Assembly: GCF_022539665.2 (NCBI RefSeq)
Contig: NC_081340.1
Coordinates: forward strand, 7,873,357-7,937,356
Direction of reading: 5' to 3'
DNA length: 64,000 nucleotides
Source of the DNA: Daphnia carinata
Taxonomy: Eukaryota; Arthropoda; Branchiopoda; Diplostraca; Daphniidae
Positions 37,798 to 61,601 of the stretch are shown piece after piece; positions within the stretch are counted from its first letter, which is position 1, and every line of letters begins with the position of its first letter. Under the pieces are notes generated by a model. It saw nothing but the letters and a program-made list of their open reading frames with translations. It was not told where the DNA came from and made no database searches. A program made the position numbers and the translations under genes.

Positions 37798-39798
37798 ATG
37801 GATTCCATTCCAACGCTCACTCCGAAACCAGGCTCAGAAGTTGATACTGAGCTAGAGGAGGAGATCCAAGGAGGAATGGCGGGACCCTCAAGTCTGAGTG
37901 CCCAACATCAAAGACGAAGGTTTGATAATGACAGTCTACTGAACGACAGTACCATATAGCTAATGCCTAAGTTGCGTATTAGTTCAACTCGTTCGATCAA
38001 ACGAAGAAAGTTTGATGATGAGCTTGTCGAATCAAGTCTCAATATGGGGGGTTCAGCTTTAACCCCCATCCCTGTACGTGGTACCCGAAGCCGATTTTCA
38101 ATCAGTGGTTAGTATTCTGTAATCGTTGCTGGTATTGAATATTATCTAACCCTAACACAGTTGATGAAGGGATCACATCAAGCTCGACAGTTGTACCTTC
38201 AAATAGCATGGTGAACTTGCCTTCCATTTTGCAAGAAACAAGGAGGAAAGCTAGTAAAGTAAAACAGGTAGATTAAGAAAGTGTTTGGTTTTCAAGTGAA
38301 ATGATGTACATAGACGAACTATTGTGATAGGCTTTTCGAAGACCCAGGAGACCCAGGGCATCTCAGCCAACAGCGACAAAAGACCTTGGCCGTTGGAAAC
38401 CAACAGATGATCTCTCACTTATCACAGCGGTGCAGCAGGTACAATTTAAAAAACACTGAACATAAACACTAGGAATTAAAAAATCACCTGGATCGTTCAG
38501 ACAGGAGATTTACTTGCAGTTCACAGAGGTGTGAAATTTTCTTGTCACTTCACCCTAACCGAAATCACCGAACGCTGGTATGCTCTCCTTTACGACAAAT
38601 CCGTCTCACGCCTGGCATTGGCCGCATTAAGAAACTTGCATCCTCAAACTGTGGCGTCCGTTCAATCTAAAGCACTGTACACCAAAGCCGAAGAACAATT
38701 ATTAGCCACTACATCATCGGTAAGAGATTAGCCTTGAGGATTTCCGTTGTTCGTTTTCTAAACCGGATTATTAAATGTAGACGAGTCAGCCGACATTAGA
38801 AAACTTTGAAAAATTGCTTCAGGACAACGCAACAGTTTTTCACGCCGCTCGCACAGCACAAGCTCTTCAAGCCCATTGGCAACTCATGAAGCAGTATCAT
38901 TTACTGCCCGATCAGTCTGGTAAGTTTATTTTTTCGGCCATTAATATGTCAAAGAGGAGGGAATTAAACCTTAAATTTTCTCCATCAAGTTCAACCGCTC
39001 CCGAAGAGTGACCATGTAGTATCATTTACGGATGCCGATGAATTACTGCGCGATTCCGAACTAGCCAGCACCGAGCGTGATGAAGTTCTTGAAGCCGAAC
39101 TGGCCCAAAACGATCGGTAATACGTTCCCGCTAAATTCTGTCACACTGTTGTAACGTTCAGGATTACGTTGAAATATTAGCTTGGCCAAAACGGAGATAA
39201 AACAACTGGAGAATGAAGTCGGTCGCTGGCAGGTACTTGTCGAGGCTGTGACAGGTATTAGCCCTCCGGATTTCGACGCCCAAACTCTGGCCGTTCTTCG
39301 TGGAAGACTTGTTCGTTATCTCATGCGATCTAGAGAGGTGAAAGATCTACCGAATTTGAATAGTTTACATTGCATTTTACTAAGTCAAGCTTTGTTTGCT
39401 AGGTTACCTTTGGCCGAACAACAGCCGGCGGAACTGTCGACATTGATTTGTCCCTAGAAGGTCCAGCGTGGAAGATCTCAAGACGTCAGGGTGTTCTTAA
39501 ACTAAGAGCTTCAGGTGAATTCCTTATAAGCAACGAAGGACGCCGACCGTTTTTTGTGGACGGTAAACCGGTCCTACCCGGCAGCCGTAACAAATTGTCT
39601 AACAATTGTGTCTTAGAGGTAACTATCTATTTCCCCTTTCTTTGATTGCTCGTCTTATTATTGCTCATCCGATTGTTCGTTGATGATTGCATCAATCAAA
39701 TTTGGCAGATTGCAGGGCTGAAATTTGTATTCCTCATCAATCAAGAGTTAATCAATGCTATCCGCACCGAAGCTGCTCGGGGTAACGCCCCGGTCTGA
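37798..39798 (+). CDS. MCRS1: MCRS1, microspherule protein 1 (FHA domain, INO80/NSL component)
   Basis: Ten exons with introns of 53-90 bp: 37798-37919, 37983-38107, 38161-38267, 38331-38438, 38501-38719, 38781-38919, 38990-39116, 39181-39337, 39403-39618 and 39709-39798; 469 aa. The MCRS1 N-terminal signature reads RRSSTRSIKRRKFDDELVES across the first splice. The MCRS_N domain includes LGRWKPTDDLSLITAVQQT, ERWYALLYD and ARTAQALQAHWQLMKQY. The coiled segment EIKQLENEVGRWQVLVEAV leads into the FHA domain (about residues 365-455: VTFGRTTAGG, WKISRRQGVLKL, FFVDGKPVLPGS, KFVFLINQELI). Family knowledge places it in nuclear INO80 and NSL complexes, with roles at spindle poles. The first intron boundary is certain because it restores the conserved motif. 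Confidence 0.96.
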
Positions 39799-40139
39799 TA
39801 AACAACTCGCATACCAACAAAAGAGCAAGAATTTGCAGCAGCTTCCGACGCTTCCTCCACCAGATACTGTTGATTCGATGCGATACACTAGCCGTGCAAT
39901 GTAATACAAGTTGTGAATTCCGCACTTCGTCGCGGCACAGCGAAATTTGGTAATTAATCATTGGAACATCCTTCTTTTTAATTTTTTGTATTCCAAAAAA
40001 AAAAATTTATTTATTGAATATTGTCCGTGGGGGGTGGCAAAAAAACACGATGGGACAGAGAGAATGTTGTTATTTTATGTTGCTATTTGTTACATAATTA
40101 CAAACAAGCCTTGATACATGGACAGGTGAGTTGGAAGAT
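39799..40139. other. MCRS1 / DUF3472 convergent 3' interval
   Basis: 340 bp between two convergent stop codons, with A/T homopolymers compatible with polyadenylation regions. No gene is seen. Confidence 0.5.
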
Positions 40140-41283
40140 TTAAGGCAGCGGTAAAACCGGCGGTCGGCGGCGGATATGGCTGCAGTCGATCCGGCAGCCG
40201 AGGTCGACAGAAGAGCAAACGTCCCCTCCCGTACTGAGATAAAAGCCCCTGGTGCATGCGCCAGCGTCGATGGTGTCTTTTGCCTCCCACTCTGCGTCCG
40301 AGGCGGTGAAGTCAGCTGTGGAAAGAGAACACCAACTGGACGGTGGACCCACTTTCCTTACCTACCGTTTAAAAAAAAAAAAAAAAAAAATTAAGAAAAT
40401 GCAAAAACTCCCACAGTAGAACAAACTAAAGAGACAGAGAGCATACCCATCCGTTGCTGAACGAGGCGTGACGGTTCTGGCCGGCACTGCAAACGTCACG
40501 ACGGAAGTCTTCGATAAACGAGTACAAATCAGTCAGGAGGACACCTGCCGCTCGAGTTTTCAGCGTACCCAGGCATCGCCAATCGCTCGTTGCCGAAGCT
40601 TTGATCCAACCTGTGTAGCAAGAACGATCGCCTTGTCGGTGAGCCCTTACGAAACAGGCCACAGTTTCGCCGATTTTCCATGGCAATGGAGTCATTAATT
40701 TGGCTCCTGTGCCTTCACCACCGAAGCGGTCCACTTCAACTCCCTGGCCTGCGTTTTCCACTATCACCCTGTCCGTAGGTGCAACCTGATCGGGATCATC
40801 GCCAGTTGTGGGATCCCAAACCGAAAAAAGCGCTACCTGAGACAACACATTCTCAATTGCAATCGATTAGCTCCGAAAGGGAGGTAGAAAGGGATCCACC
40901 TTTTCTTCGTTCATGTCTTCGGTGAGCTGCTGGATGCCGAAGTAGCCACAGCTCCAGCCGCAAACCATAAAATACGAGCCAGGCGTCGTTCTCTCGACCG
41001 TCACTTCGTTGTAGAACACGTCGATGCAATCGTCATCGGGCTGGAATCTGAGGTGAACCGATCGAGCCACACAGCAAGAATAAGGCGACTCTAGACATTT
41101 CAAAAAGATGAGAACGAAAATCGGAGATGAACGCTATGCGTTTGAATCACCGTTCGATGAAGCCATGTAGACGATCTGTACGGACGTGCAACGAGACAAA
41201 CTATTTGAGCACTCGATCTGACAGTTGTTGCTTGAAGAAAGTGAACGCGAGTTGCAATTGCCCCAGCGGTGCCATATGGTCAG
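40140..41283 (-). CDS. DUF3472-domain protein, Cys-rich, 5' end incomplete
   Basis: Four exons on the minus strand: 41151-41283, 40900-41090, 40447-40836 and 40140-40361; 311 aa in one frame, N-terminus missing. The DUF3472 landmarks are YFGIQQL, LFSVWDPTTG, VDRFGGEGTGAKL, WKIGETVACFVRAHRQG and YTGWIKAS. Many cysteines (SPYSCCVAR, CGWSCGYFG, GGDVCSSVDLGCRIDC) suggest an extracellular, disulfide-bonded product, so a signal-peptide exon probably lies upstream of the acceptor at 41284. I could not find that exon. The domain's biochemical function is not established. The C-terminal Cys-rich exon looks like a lineage-specific extension. Convergent with MCRS1. Confidence 0.82.
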
Positions 41284-41759
41284 CTTTAAAGGAAAAAAAA
41301 AACTGTGGTTACCACTTGCTGCGTGATCGCTTTTTCACGTTCATAGATGGCGTTAGTCAACGATTTGAAAAGTAAGTACCGAACGGGACCTTGTTACTTT
41401 TATTCGTATTTGGTTTTTACCTATATTCGTTATGCAATTAAGGGGCTAGCACAATTCATCAAATAGAAAACCTGATTTGATCATTTTAAGGGAGGGAATT
41501 GACTAAATGTAATTATTATTTTTTTTTTGCCCTCCTGTTTGCTGTCTTTTTTTTCGAAATAAGTCACCCGACGGAATAAATTAAAGTGTCACTTTTCGCA
41601 CGACTGGTCACGGTCCAAAACGTGAAACGTTGATATTCATCGACACATTTCCTTATGTGGATAGAAAAAAAGGTTCTTTCCGATCCATCACATTCAGTCA
41701 GCAACGTGTAGTGGACCGACAGTTCAACAGACAGGACAAGTGAAAACCAACACGAAAAG

Positions 41760-42100
41760 ATGGTCGTGATCGTATTTCAATCTTTATTAATTTTTTCTTT
41801 TGTTTTCAACTGCGGCATTGGTTTACTAGTGATCTAATCGCTGTTACGAAATAGAGCGCAAAATGCGTTTTCTTATTTTTACTTGTATCATAAACGTGTA
41901 TCGATTGCGCTACATTCTTTACCCTCTTTTCTTTGTCTTACAGGGTAACCGGTCCGCGGTGATTGCCAATCGTCAATGCTGACCTTTTGCTTGATTGCAG
42001 CCCCGAAGTCCATCTGTGATTTGTTACGCGTTCCATTCACCCGATTCGCACACTTTCCTCACAGCATTTCGTACACTGGTTTGGGACGCCGTCAATTTCG
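41760..42100 (+). CDS. candidate small secreted peptide precursor (weak)
   Basis: Exon 41760-41820 encodes a signal-like start (MVVIVFQSLLIFSFVFNCGI). The in-phase acceptor at 42000 (TTGATTGCAG) opens exon 42001-42100, ending at a strong donor TTTCG|GTAAGT. The joined frame has a Gly-Arg-Arg (TGLGRR), a possible amidation/processing site. The first donor (G|GTTTAC) is poor and no downstream exon was identified, so this may be chance. Confidence 0.18.
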
Positions 42101-42129
42101 GTAAGTCGATTCTCACGCTATTTTTCTTC

Positions 42130-42130
<1 letters not shown>

Positions 42131-42163
<33 letters not shown>
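42131..42163 (+). repeat. 33-base poly-C tract
   Basis: An uninterrupted run of 33 C (G on the other strand), about 30 bp after the strong donor at 42101. It could form G-quadruplex/i-motif structures. Length is exact only if the assembly is. Confidence 0.9.
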
Positions 42164-44530
42164 ACTGAGAAGGTCATTCGCGACAATTGTAGGCTGTCCA
42201 ATCGTGAAATTAGCACAGGGAAAACTAAGAAATGAAACGCTCGACAGCGCAACAGTGATGTATGAAAATGGCTGATTTCAGCTATCTTCGTCTAGGCTCA
42301 TAGGCTTTCTAGATTTAAACGTCCGATTATTTCTATTGTCCTTTCTTTGGCATACGTCAATCCACGGGCAAAACTTTCAGAAATCCAAATATGAAAATCC
42401 TGTCAAGCGAAATGAGAATCGAAACGTTGTTTGTGCTCGCATAATTCTGCCCAACGAGCTAACAATAACATTTAGAAAAAGCGTGCTTATCGCTTTCTGG
42501 GAAAAAAGATAGACGTCATCAATGTAGATGTAAAGCCAAAGAAGGGAATAGGTTTTTTTTTTTTTCCTCTCTATAGTAGTAGTTGCTCTATACTATAAAT
42601 CGAACACGACGGCGTCGGCGGGAGTTATTATCAGAGAGAGAGAGTCGGATCCCCTTTCCCGTCAGTGCCGAGAGTCTTTTTTTTTTTTATGGTAGCAGCA
42701 GCAGGAACCTCGACGCGCGCCCGGAAGTCGAGCCGGAAGAGACCGGATGAGATCGGAAGTACCGCACGGCTCCGACTCGTGTGCCAAGACTGATGCTCTC
42801 TCTCTGCTGGCACTGGCGCTACCAGCTGACTGTAGCTCTCATATATTTATAAATATAAATAAATAAATCTAGATAGATGGAAAGATAGAAATGTGTATAT
42901 GTATACGTATATATGTGTGTACATGTTAGATCGTATAGCTTGCTGTGTACGTATTCATTTCTCTCCGTCTACGCTCATTGGCAGATGCACAGGCTTTCCC
43001 ATCTTCTATCAATTTCTCTTAGTCTCTTATGTGTATAACAGCATATACACTCCCTCTTCTCTCGCCCATCCTTCCTTTCTTCCTTCCTTCCTTTTTTCTT
43101 TTTTTGCAGCCATCCGGCTTCCGAGCCCTCCATCTTTTCCTTATAGTTCCTGGCATCCGATCCAGTGCACAAGCAGCAGCGTCAGAAAGCGTATACTTTA
43201 TAGCGCGCAGTTTCCATATGTGGGCAAGCTATCCGCCGTTGCCCCGCAGCGGTGAATCCTCTTTGTCCATCCATCGTGCCAAGCAATTGTTTATCATGAT
43301 CGTTTTTCACTTTGGCAATCGAACTTGGCATTTTTTTTTTAAGAGCTTTTTCTTTCTGGCCTTGCATATTCATGCACCACAGTGCGTCGGAAGACGCCAT
43401 TTTTTTTTAAATTGAATTTTTCGTTTAGCGCGCAGTTTCATAAGAATTATTTTTTAAAAAAAGGGACTGTTGTGAATGCTAGAGATAGTGTATTCTAGAG
43501 ATCAAAAATAGGGCGCACGTCATTGAGACGGCATGCCGTGGAATGAAAGAGAGCATTCAGCACTGTGTCAATCAAAAATCGGGTAGCGAAAGCGATGCGC
43601 CTCGTTTCTTCCGCCTTGTCCCTTTTTCAGTTCAGCGCAGCCAGTCACGCTCACGAAGCTATGCGTGCAGCCTTTTCTCTCCCGTCTTCTATTTCAAGGA
43701 GCTTCCGATCGTCGAGCTAAATAGAGAAAGATGAAGCAAAGGGAACGCGTCATTGGACGTGAAAAGCCATCAAAGTCTTATTTCCTCCTCTTCATTTCGT
43801 TTTTCTTTTGCTTATCTATCGAATCTCTTTGGAACGTGTCGAATTCAAACCAAACACCTCTTTTTTTTATTTCGTTGCCGTCAATGAGAAGAACCATAGC
43901 AATAAAAAATAATCAAGTGACGCGTGCCGATTAGCATTGATAGAGTCGAGAGTGTAGTAGTCTGACTAATCAGCATTTACACTGCATCTATTGACTCGTT
44001 GATGTTGTAGTCCCTCTTCGAGTACGTGTGTGTGTATGTGTGTGAAGTAGGGGGGTAGGAGGAGGATGATGATCAATGGCGGGTGCGGCGAATCGGTCGG
44101 CCGCTCCGTGTTTTCCCATGACATTCACGGTAATGTTTTTGGTGTCCCCTCCGATCTACTCCTCCTACACGGCCCCTACACACAAGTGTAGTGAATCTCC
44201 AGTGACTGTCAAGTAGCTACACAACAACAACAACAACTCGGCATTCGTACAATAGCGAAATGAATAGAAAGTAGCGCAATAAGATGGAGTTTCTAAGTGT
44301 CTTTCGTTGGGGGGGGGGGGGAGATTGCGGCAAGGGGAGGGGGGTTGTAAGAGGAGGCATCCTTTTAAAAAAATCTATACAGAAGAGAGAATAGATACAC
44401 TGTGGGAGTCGATTAGGAGGGAGCGATTGGTCGCGGTTGCTGATACATCACCGACGCCAAGACAAGGGAAGCACTCGAACGGGTCATCCCGTTGACGGTT
44501 GATATTTTCAGTACGACCTATTGAGGATTT

Positions 44531-44563
<33 letters not shown>

Positions 44564-46399
44564 AATATCCCTATCGTCATTTCAATTTGTTTTCCCTGTT
44601 TGTTTTGTTAAAATCAGTGAACTCATATCGCAATTTTTTTTTGCTCCATTTTTTGTTTCTTTCTTTTTGGCTTGAAATGTGACAGGAATGCCTCGTGGAG
44701 TGCTTGCACAGTGGACCGCAATCGTCCGATATTCGGGGGAGGGAAGAAAGAAGAGGGGAAAAAAAATGTGTAGAAAGAGGCGAATCCATTAGCGGACAGC
44801 CGGCCAGTCGGAGCGTTAAAAGGGAACCTCCTTCTTCAGACGCCATGGCCAAAACCGGCCAACAACGGCATCCGGTGCGATGGAGCAGACCTCAAACGCC
44901 ACGTTGGTACGTTAGCGCTTATGATTTCTCATATTATTGCGTGCCAGTTCGTCATTAAGTGTGTTTCGATAAAGGGGTGGGAGGGGAGGAAACAAAGAGG
45001 AGTGCTACGTCCTTTTTCTTTCTTTTTTTTTTTTTTTGTTTGGTAAGGTACACATTGTGCGCACTCTATTCTTGCGACCTAAAAGGGATGTGGCCGGCGA
45101 AGGAGGCACGCACGCATCGTAGTGCTTACCTAACTGGGATGGGTGAGGACGTGAAACTATCGGAAGAAGATTTTTTTTTTTTTAAATTAAAAATTGATTG
45201 GTCAGGCCGCCGTGGCTGCACTTGACTAGGAGAATGTGGAGACAAGTGACCTCCGCCCAGCGAATTTTTTGCCCGTCTTTTTGTAGGTGTATAATAGTTG
45301 AAGTCATTTGATTGAATGATGAAATGCAGCGTTCGTAATGTTTTCAAGGTGAATTGCCCGAAATGGATGCACTCTCTCCTGTGTGGGTTTGTTTAGCGGG
45401 TAAGCAGCAGAGCGCGTGCCATTCAATCAAACGATCATTAATCGTCATGTTACGGGGCGGATCCCACCCAAAGCGTTTCGTTAGCTTCCATATTTATTTT
45501 ATTTTATTTTTTTTTTTTCTCCCTCCCTCCCCTGTTATGACATTTTTCCTGGTTATTCGTCACTCCATCTTTCGTGCGGCTCTTCCATTCAGTTCCTCTT
45601 CCTTTTTTTCATTAAAATTTTGCCGCACTCTCTAGCAGCTCTTTCTGCTTTCGGGGTTAAAAAAAAAAAATAAGCAAAAAAGGGAAGGGCAATCGGATGA
45701 AAGAGAAGAGGAACCTTGATGGATGATGACAACACCATTAATACCACTTACATAAGAAAAACAAGACGATGGGAATCACGTCGCCATGCGCAAAAATTGA
45801 ACGAAGCGAGGCACCTAAAAAAGAAACGAGCGGAGATCCGACATGAATTTTCATTAGTACGGAAACAAAAGGACTGTGATGCTACGTTCTTCTTTTTTTT
45901 CTGTTTTGAAGACATAAGACTATGCCGACCGAGTTTGCAGCGCCGCTTAAATTGTTGTAGGTCTTGTCCAATGAGCAGCTTTTGGTGGAGAACATTCGCC
46001 AACCTCTTGGCGAAAGAAGAAGAAGAAGAAAAAAACAAACGGAACGAGGAGGCGAATGAGGAAATGGGTGGAGGCAAAAGTGGCATTAGGAGGAGGAGTT
46101 TGCGTCGGCCGACAGCGGAGATTGGAGCGCCGTTGCTACTGAGGATACCATAGATGACGGACCAAGAGGAAGGACGGGGAAGGGGGGGGGGGAGACCTGC
46201 AAATGAAGTGCAATGGCCAAGAGAGGAGAAACAGATCCAGGGTAGAAAGAGGGAAGAAGAAATCCCTGGGAAAGAAGATGAAGGTTAAAAAAAAAAAAAA
46301 TGTTGGAATAAGAGAGCGAGAGAAAATCTGGAAAAGAGGAGGGGCCGGAGGAGGGAGTGTCGGTCGGTCGGAAGCCCGGAGCTGCAGCTAGGAATCCGG
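42164..46399. other. upstream regulatory/intergenic interval of the ETS gene
   Basis: 4.2 kb with no recognised protein. It contains an AT microsatellite-like patch with TATAAATA motifs at about 42840-42930, a GA/TC-rich promoter-like patch near 42620-42660, a G run at about 44310-44320, and 29 T at 44533-44561. Open frames are homopolymer-driven. It probably holds distal promoter and enhancer sequence for the ETS gene. Confidence 0.4.
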
Positions 46400-47256
46400 C
46401 GGGTTCTCTCTTTGCCTTGTGTGTCTCTGTCTGATGCGAAGTTTCCGTTCAAACTTCCGAGGCAAGTGGTCCCAGATAGATAGAAATAGACAACGATCCC
46501 GTTGCTGCCGCCATCCGCAACCGGCTTCTTGTCGATTCACTCCGTTGCCCAGTGCTAAACTCGTACCGTTACGTACGCTCCCTTTTCTCTTTCTTTCTTT
46601 TATTTTTATTTTTTTCTCTTCTCTTCCCTTCAAGTGTTGCAGTACGGACAACCCTTTTTACCAGCTGTCCTTGTCGTGTCTATTTTTCTTCTTCCTTTGT
46701 TTCATCATCTCCTTCCCGTACCCGCTCGTCCGCCTCTTTTTCAATTCACTTCCTACGTCGAGTTGATCACGTTGAAATTGGCTGTTCGAATCCGCTCCTA
46801 ACAAGCACCAACTTCCTACGCAATTTCAAAGTGCATCCGCATTTTAAGGGACAACCCGAAAATCAAATCCGCCATGTTGAACTAGGGAACTTGGGGCTTT
46901 TGCCGTCTTTTCGTGAAAGTCGTCCCGAATTTCGCAGCGGCGCCGTTATAAGGAGCCGAGAAGAAGCACCTCGACAACTGTTCTTCCGGCCACACGATCC
47001 GGAATTGCTGGTGGAGAGAGATCCGCAGGAAACGGAAAGTGCCGTGCGAAAGGCACCACGTTTTTTTTTTTTTTGTGTGTGTGTGTGTGTGTGTGTGTCT
47101 GTGTCTGTGTGCGTGTGTGTCTGTGTGGACGTTGACGGTCCCACACCAGTGCGTGTACGCGGGTTTGCTAAGACATTTGGCAGTAGGACCATCTTCTCGC
47201 TAGCCAACAAGATCGTTCGTGTTTTTATTTTTGGGGCGGCCCATTTCTCGGCTCAG
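46400..47256 (+). other. probable 5' UTR exon of the ETS gene (long transcript)
   Basis: Ends at a clean donor (GGCTCAG|GTAAAT at 47257). The next acceptor, TTTCCCTATTAG at 47724, leads directly to the ATG at 47902. It includes a T run and a (GT)n/GTCT tract at 47075-47127. The left edge is approximate, and an open frame through it looks non-coding (F- and V/C-rich from repeats). Confidence 0.35.
47075..47127 (+). repeat. imperfect GT dinucleotide microsatellite
   Basis: About 24 nt of pure GT followed by GTCT/GTGC-interrupted repeats inside the presumed ETS 5' leader. Confidence 0.85.
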
Positions 47257-47724
47257 GTAAATAATATTTAAATTATTCTTTTGCTGAGGTACGATTTCTT
47301 TGTTTTTAACAATTGAATTTTTTAGTAAGTGAAATGGATGGGCCGTTGTTTTTTTTTTTTTTGTTTGTTTTTTTAGTAGTCCCTTTAATTTGGCTTTTGG
47401 TGTCCTTCTGTTTATTTAAGGGCAGTTTTTAGTGCGGGATAAGAGAGTGCGTTTATTTTTTTTTTTTTTAAGGGGAGTTGGCATATGCTTAGTGAGAGTT
47501 TAGGGGTAGGGTGGTGAAAAAAAGAGAGACGAAAGGAGGTTGGGTGGATTGAAGAGGAACGACGTTTGTCAATTTCGGTCGCTTCCTGTCCCAAATGACA
47601 AGTTCCGGCGCTCCGCGGAAGCGCGTCAACCTTGATCAAGCGCCCCGGCGCACATGCATTTGCCCTTAAGCTTTTCGTATTACCTACTATTTCTGTAATG
47701 TTATTCTTCAATTTTCCCTATTAG

Positions 47725-47901
47725 GCGAACAGCAACATCAAGTCACTGCAATGACACGTTCATTCTATTTCTTTTTTCTGCGCATGCAATTCAAATCAAA
47801 TTGAATTATTCAACTCTCTTTCCTTTTGTATTTTTCCAAAAAAAGAAAACAGAAAAAAGAAAAAAGAAACAAAACATAAAACACAATTCGAATTTACGGC
47901 G
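47725..47901 (+). other. second 5' UTR segment of the ETS gene with a uORF
   Basis: Sequence from the acceptor at 47724 to the ATG at 47902. It carries an upstream ATG at 47751 opening an 18-codon frame that stops at 47804, which could dampen translation of the main frame. Confidence 0.35.
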
Positions 47902-59403
<11,502 letters not shown>

Positions 59404-61578
59404 AGAAGAAAAAAGGACTATTAACGGTTCCAGGGCAAAAGAAAAAAAAAAAAAAATAAAAATAACCTGCATTTTTCACCTCTTTACATTCCCTCAGTCG
59501 GCCCTGTCGTCACATTTTCTGGGTGATGACGCTATTCTATTCGTTTCAATCGGTGTAATTGCCTCAAAGTCTGGCGTATTTATATGTTAAAACGGTGAAT
59601 GTCGGAGCGCATCTGAACCGACTATTTTCACTAGCTGTCACTCTTTGTGTACGTGTGTGTGTGTGTGTGTACATGCGTGTGTACATAGTCAATGGCAATT
59701 CCGAATTTGATGCGTACATGTTAGGCCTGTACTTTTCTCGTCTCCCTGTTGGTTGGAAGCCGGAGGTTTCGGATCGTGTATGTTTCCTACCCCCTTACTG
59801 TAAGGTTTGCTCTTGCCAGTGTAAATAGTTTGATCTCGACCTCGTCGGTTTACGACGGTTTTGTTTCGTTTGTATACAATTCACGGTAACGCACGCTGCA
59901 AGATGGAGGTCATTGCTTTCACGTCCCAATTCTTTGAATTTCGTTCCAAAATTGCGGCAGTCATTGTGAAATATCCGTGCAAGTGTTGCAGACGATTGTG
60001 ACTTGAATCCACGTCATGCTGCATTCATTTAACAAAAAAAAGTACTAGTCGTAATGTTATTCGAAAACATGAATATCTATTTAGGCCTATACCCGTACAA
60101 CGTGTTTGATATTTTGCCATTTTCGCTGAAGGATAATTGATATGAATTTCTGTATGTAACTCTCGTTTTTTTTTTTTTGTGTGTACATCTGCAACCTTTT
60201 TGTTTTACCCAGTCGTTCGTAAATATTTAGAGGGACCAGGAAGCTCGTTCCAATTTCCGAATCGGTTCCGTCACTATCTCCTCTATCCCTCTCTTGCTGT
60301 ACTCTATGATCGTGACCACTCCCTTGATTAATCTAGTCCGACCCCCCCCCCTCATTCTTTTTGTCATGTCATCAAGTCTTATAACCATTTCGAAAATTTG
60401 CCCCCTTTTGCCATATAACCGAAAAACATTTTAAAAAACGGCTCCTGTTTGTTTTTCATCGACTTCTCTCTGCGTGGCTAGTCACATTTTCGTAGTAGAA
60501 TTTTTTCAGTAATTCGTTCCTCATATTCCCCCTTCTATACGTTTCATTTTTGTTTTGTTTTTCTGGCCTGATACGTCATTATTATTATTATGTAAAAGGC
60601 GATTTATTACATTACACACAAGACAACCTAAACAATTGAGTTCGTCCAACACGGACACGGTCGAGCGGTAAAAAACCGCCTAGATGACTGGCTGGTTGGT
60701 CCATTCTATGTAGGCACAATGGCCAAGGAATGAGAGCTGAGCTTTCGCTAGCAGTGCTCTGTTACCTTAAAGTAACTTGATCTGTGATATTGTACGTAAA
60801 TAGTTGTAAATTTCATGACCCGTGTAAAAGAGACGTCAGCCGCTACGAGAAGTTAAACAGTTGTAAGAGGACAACGACATCTTGGGATCTTTTTTTTTTT
60901 TTTTTTGGTAGGTTACTCGTTGGGACTTGGCTTGTTCGTTCCATCTCGTTTAACTTAGACCACCCCGCCCTCATGATCGTCTTCTTTCCCCCCTTTTAGA
61001 CATCAAAGTCTCTTATATTATAAAAAAAAAAAGGCACACCATACACCTCGCCCCCTTCTCATTCTCGGCGTGACCCTACTCCGCCTCCCCTTTTTTTTTT
61101 CTATTTACAGTCGACTGCCACCGAACGTTAACATATGCCTGCAACTTAATGCCATAAAAAAGATGGGGCCCATCACGAAGTCTAAAGCAGACTATAGGAC
61201 CGATACTGATATAAAGAATCCTTTTCTAAACGATGGAATGACGAAAGAAATTCTTGTATTGGACAGTCAACGCACATGCAATCGATTGTTCTCTGCCAAA
61301 CGATTTTCTTGCACTTGCTGCAATTTTGGAAAATTTTAACTTACTAAAAGGAACAAAAAAAAAGCTTTGTGGTTACGTGGCAACATACAGTCAATGCACA
61401 AGAAATATAATAATAAAGGCTTGTGGGCTTCTCGCTAAGGAAGTCGATCGATACAAGTCAATTGATTAGACTTTTTTGCTTTTCTTCCTTTATTCGTTTT
61501 TGAACGGGACGATTTTCCCTCTCCCAGGGTTTGTATTATGCCTAAGAGATGTCGCTAGGTCACCGGTCATGATTATGC
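59404..61578. other. ETS 3' UTR and intergenic region before NAE1
   Basis: About 2.2 kb without a recognised gene. It contains a GT-rich patch near 59647-59685 and A/T homopolymers. Much of it is probably a long ETS 3' UTR. Open frames near 61070-61470 lack coding signatures. Confidence 0.4.
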
Positions 61579-61579
61579 T

Positions 61580-61601
61580 TAGATGGCTACTGCTAGATGG
61601 C
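61580..61601 (+). promoter_or_regulatory. tandem TAGATGGC elements upstream of NAE1
   Basis: Two copies of TAGATGGC (61580-61587 and 61594-61601), 14 bp apart centre to centre and about 90-110 bp before the NAE1 ATG. The core AGATGGC resembles the YY1/Pho site, which often sits at transcription starts. Motif resemblance only. Confidence 0.4.

Noticed and set aside
46771-46800. GTTCGAATCC resembling a tRNA T-loop / B box
   Set aside because: No matching A box, acceptor stem or anticodon arm in the preceding 60 bases.
46552-47271. 239-codon open frame on the + strand
   Set aside because: Its length comes from T-rich and GT-repeat sequence (F runs, alternating V and C); it is better read as ETS 5' leader.
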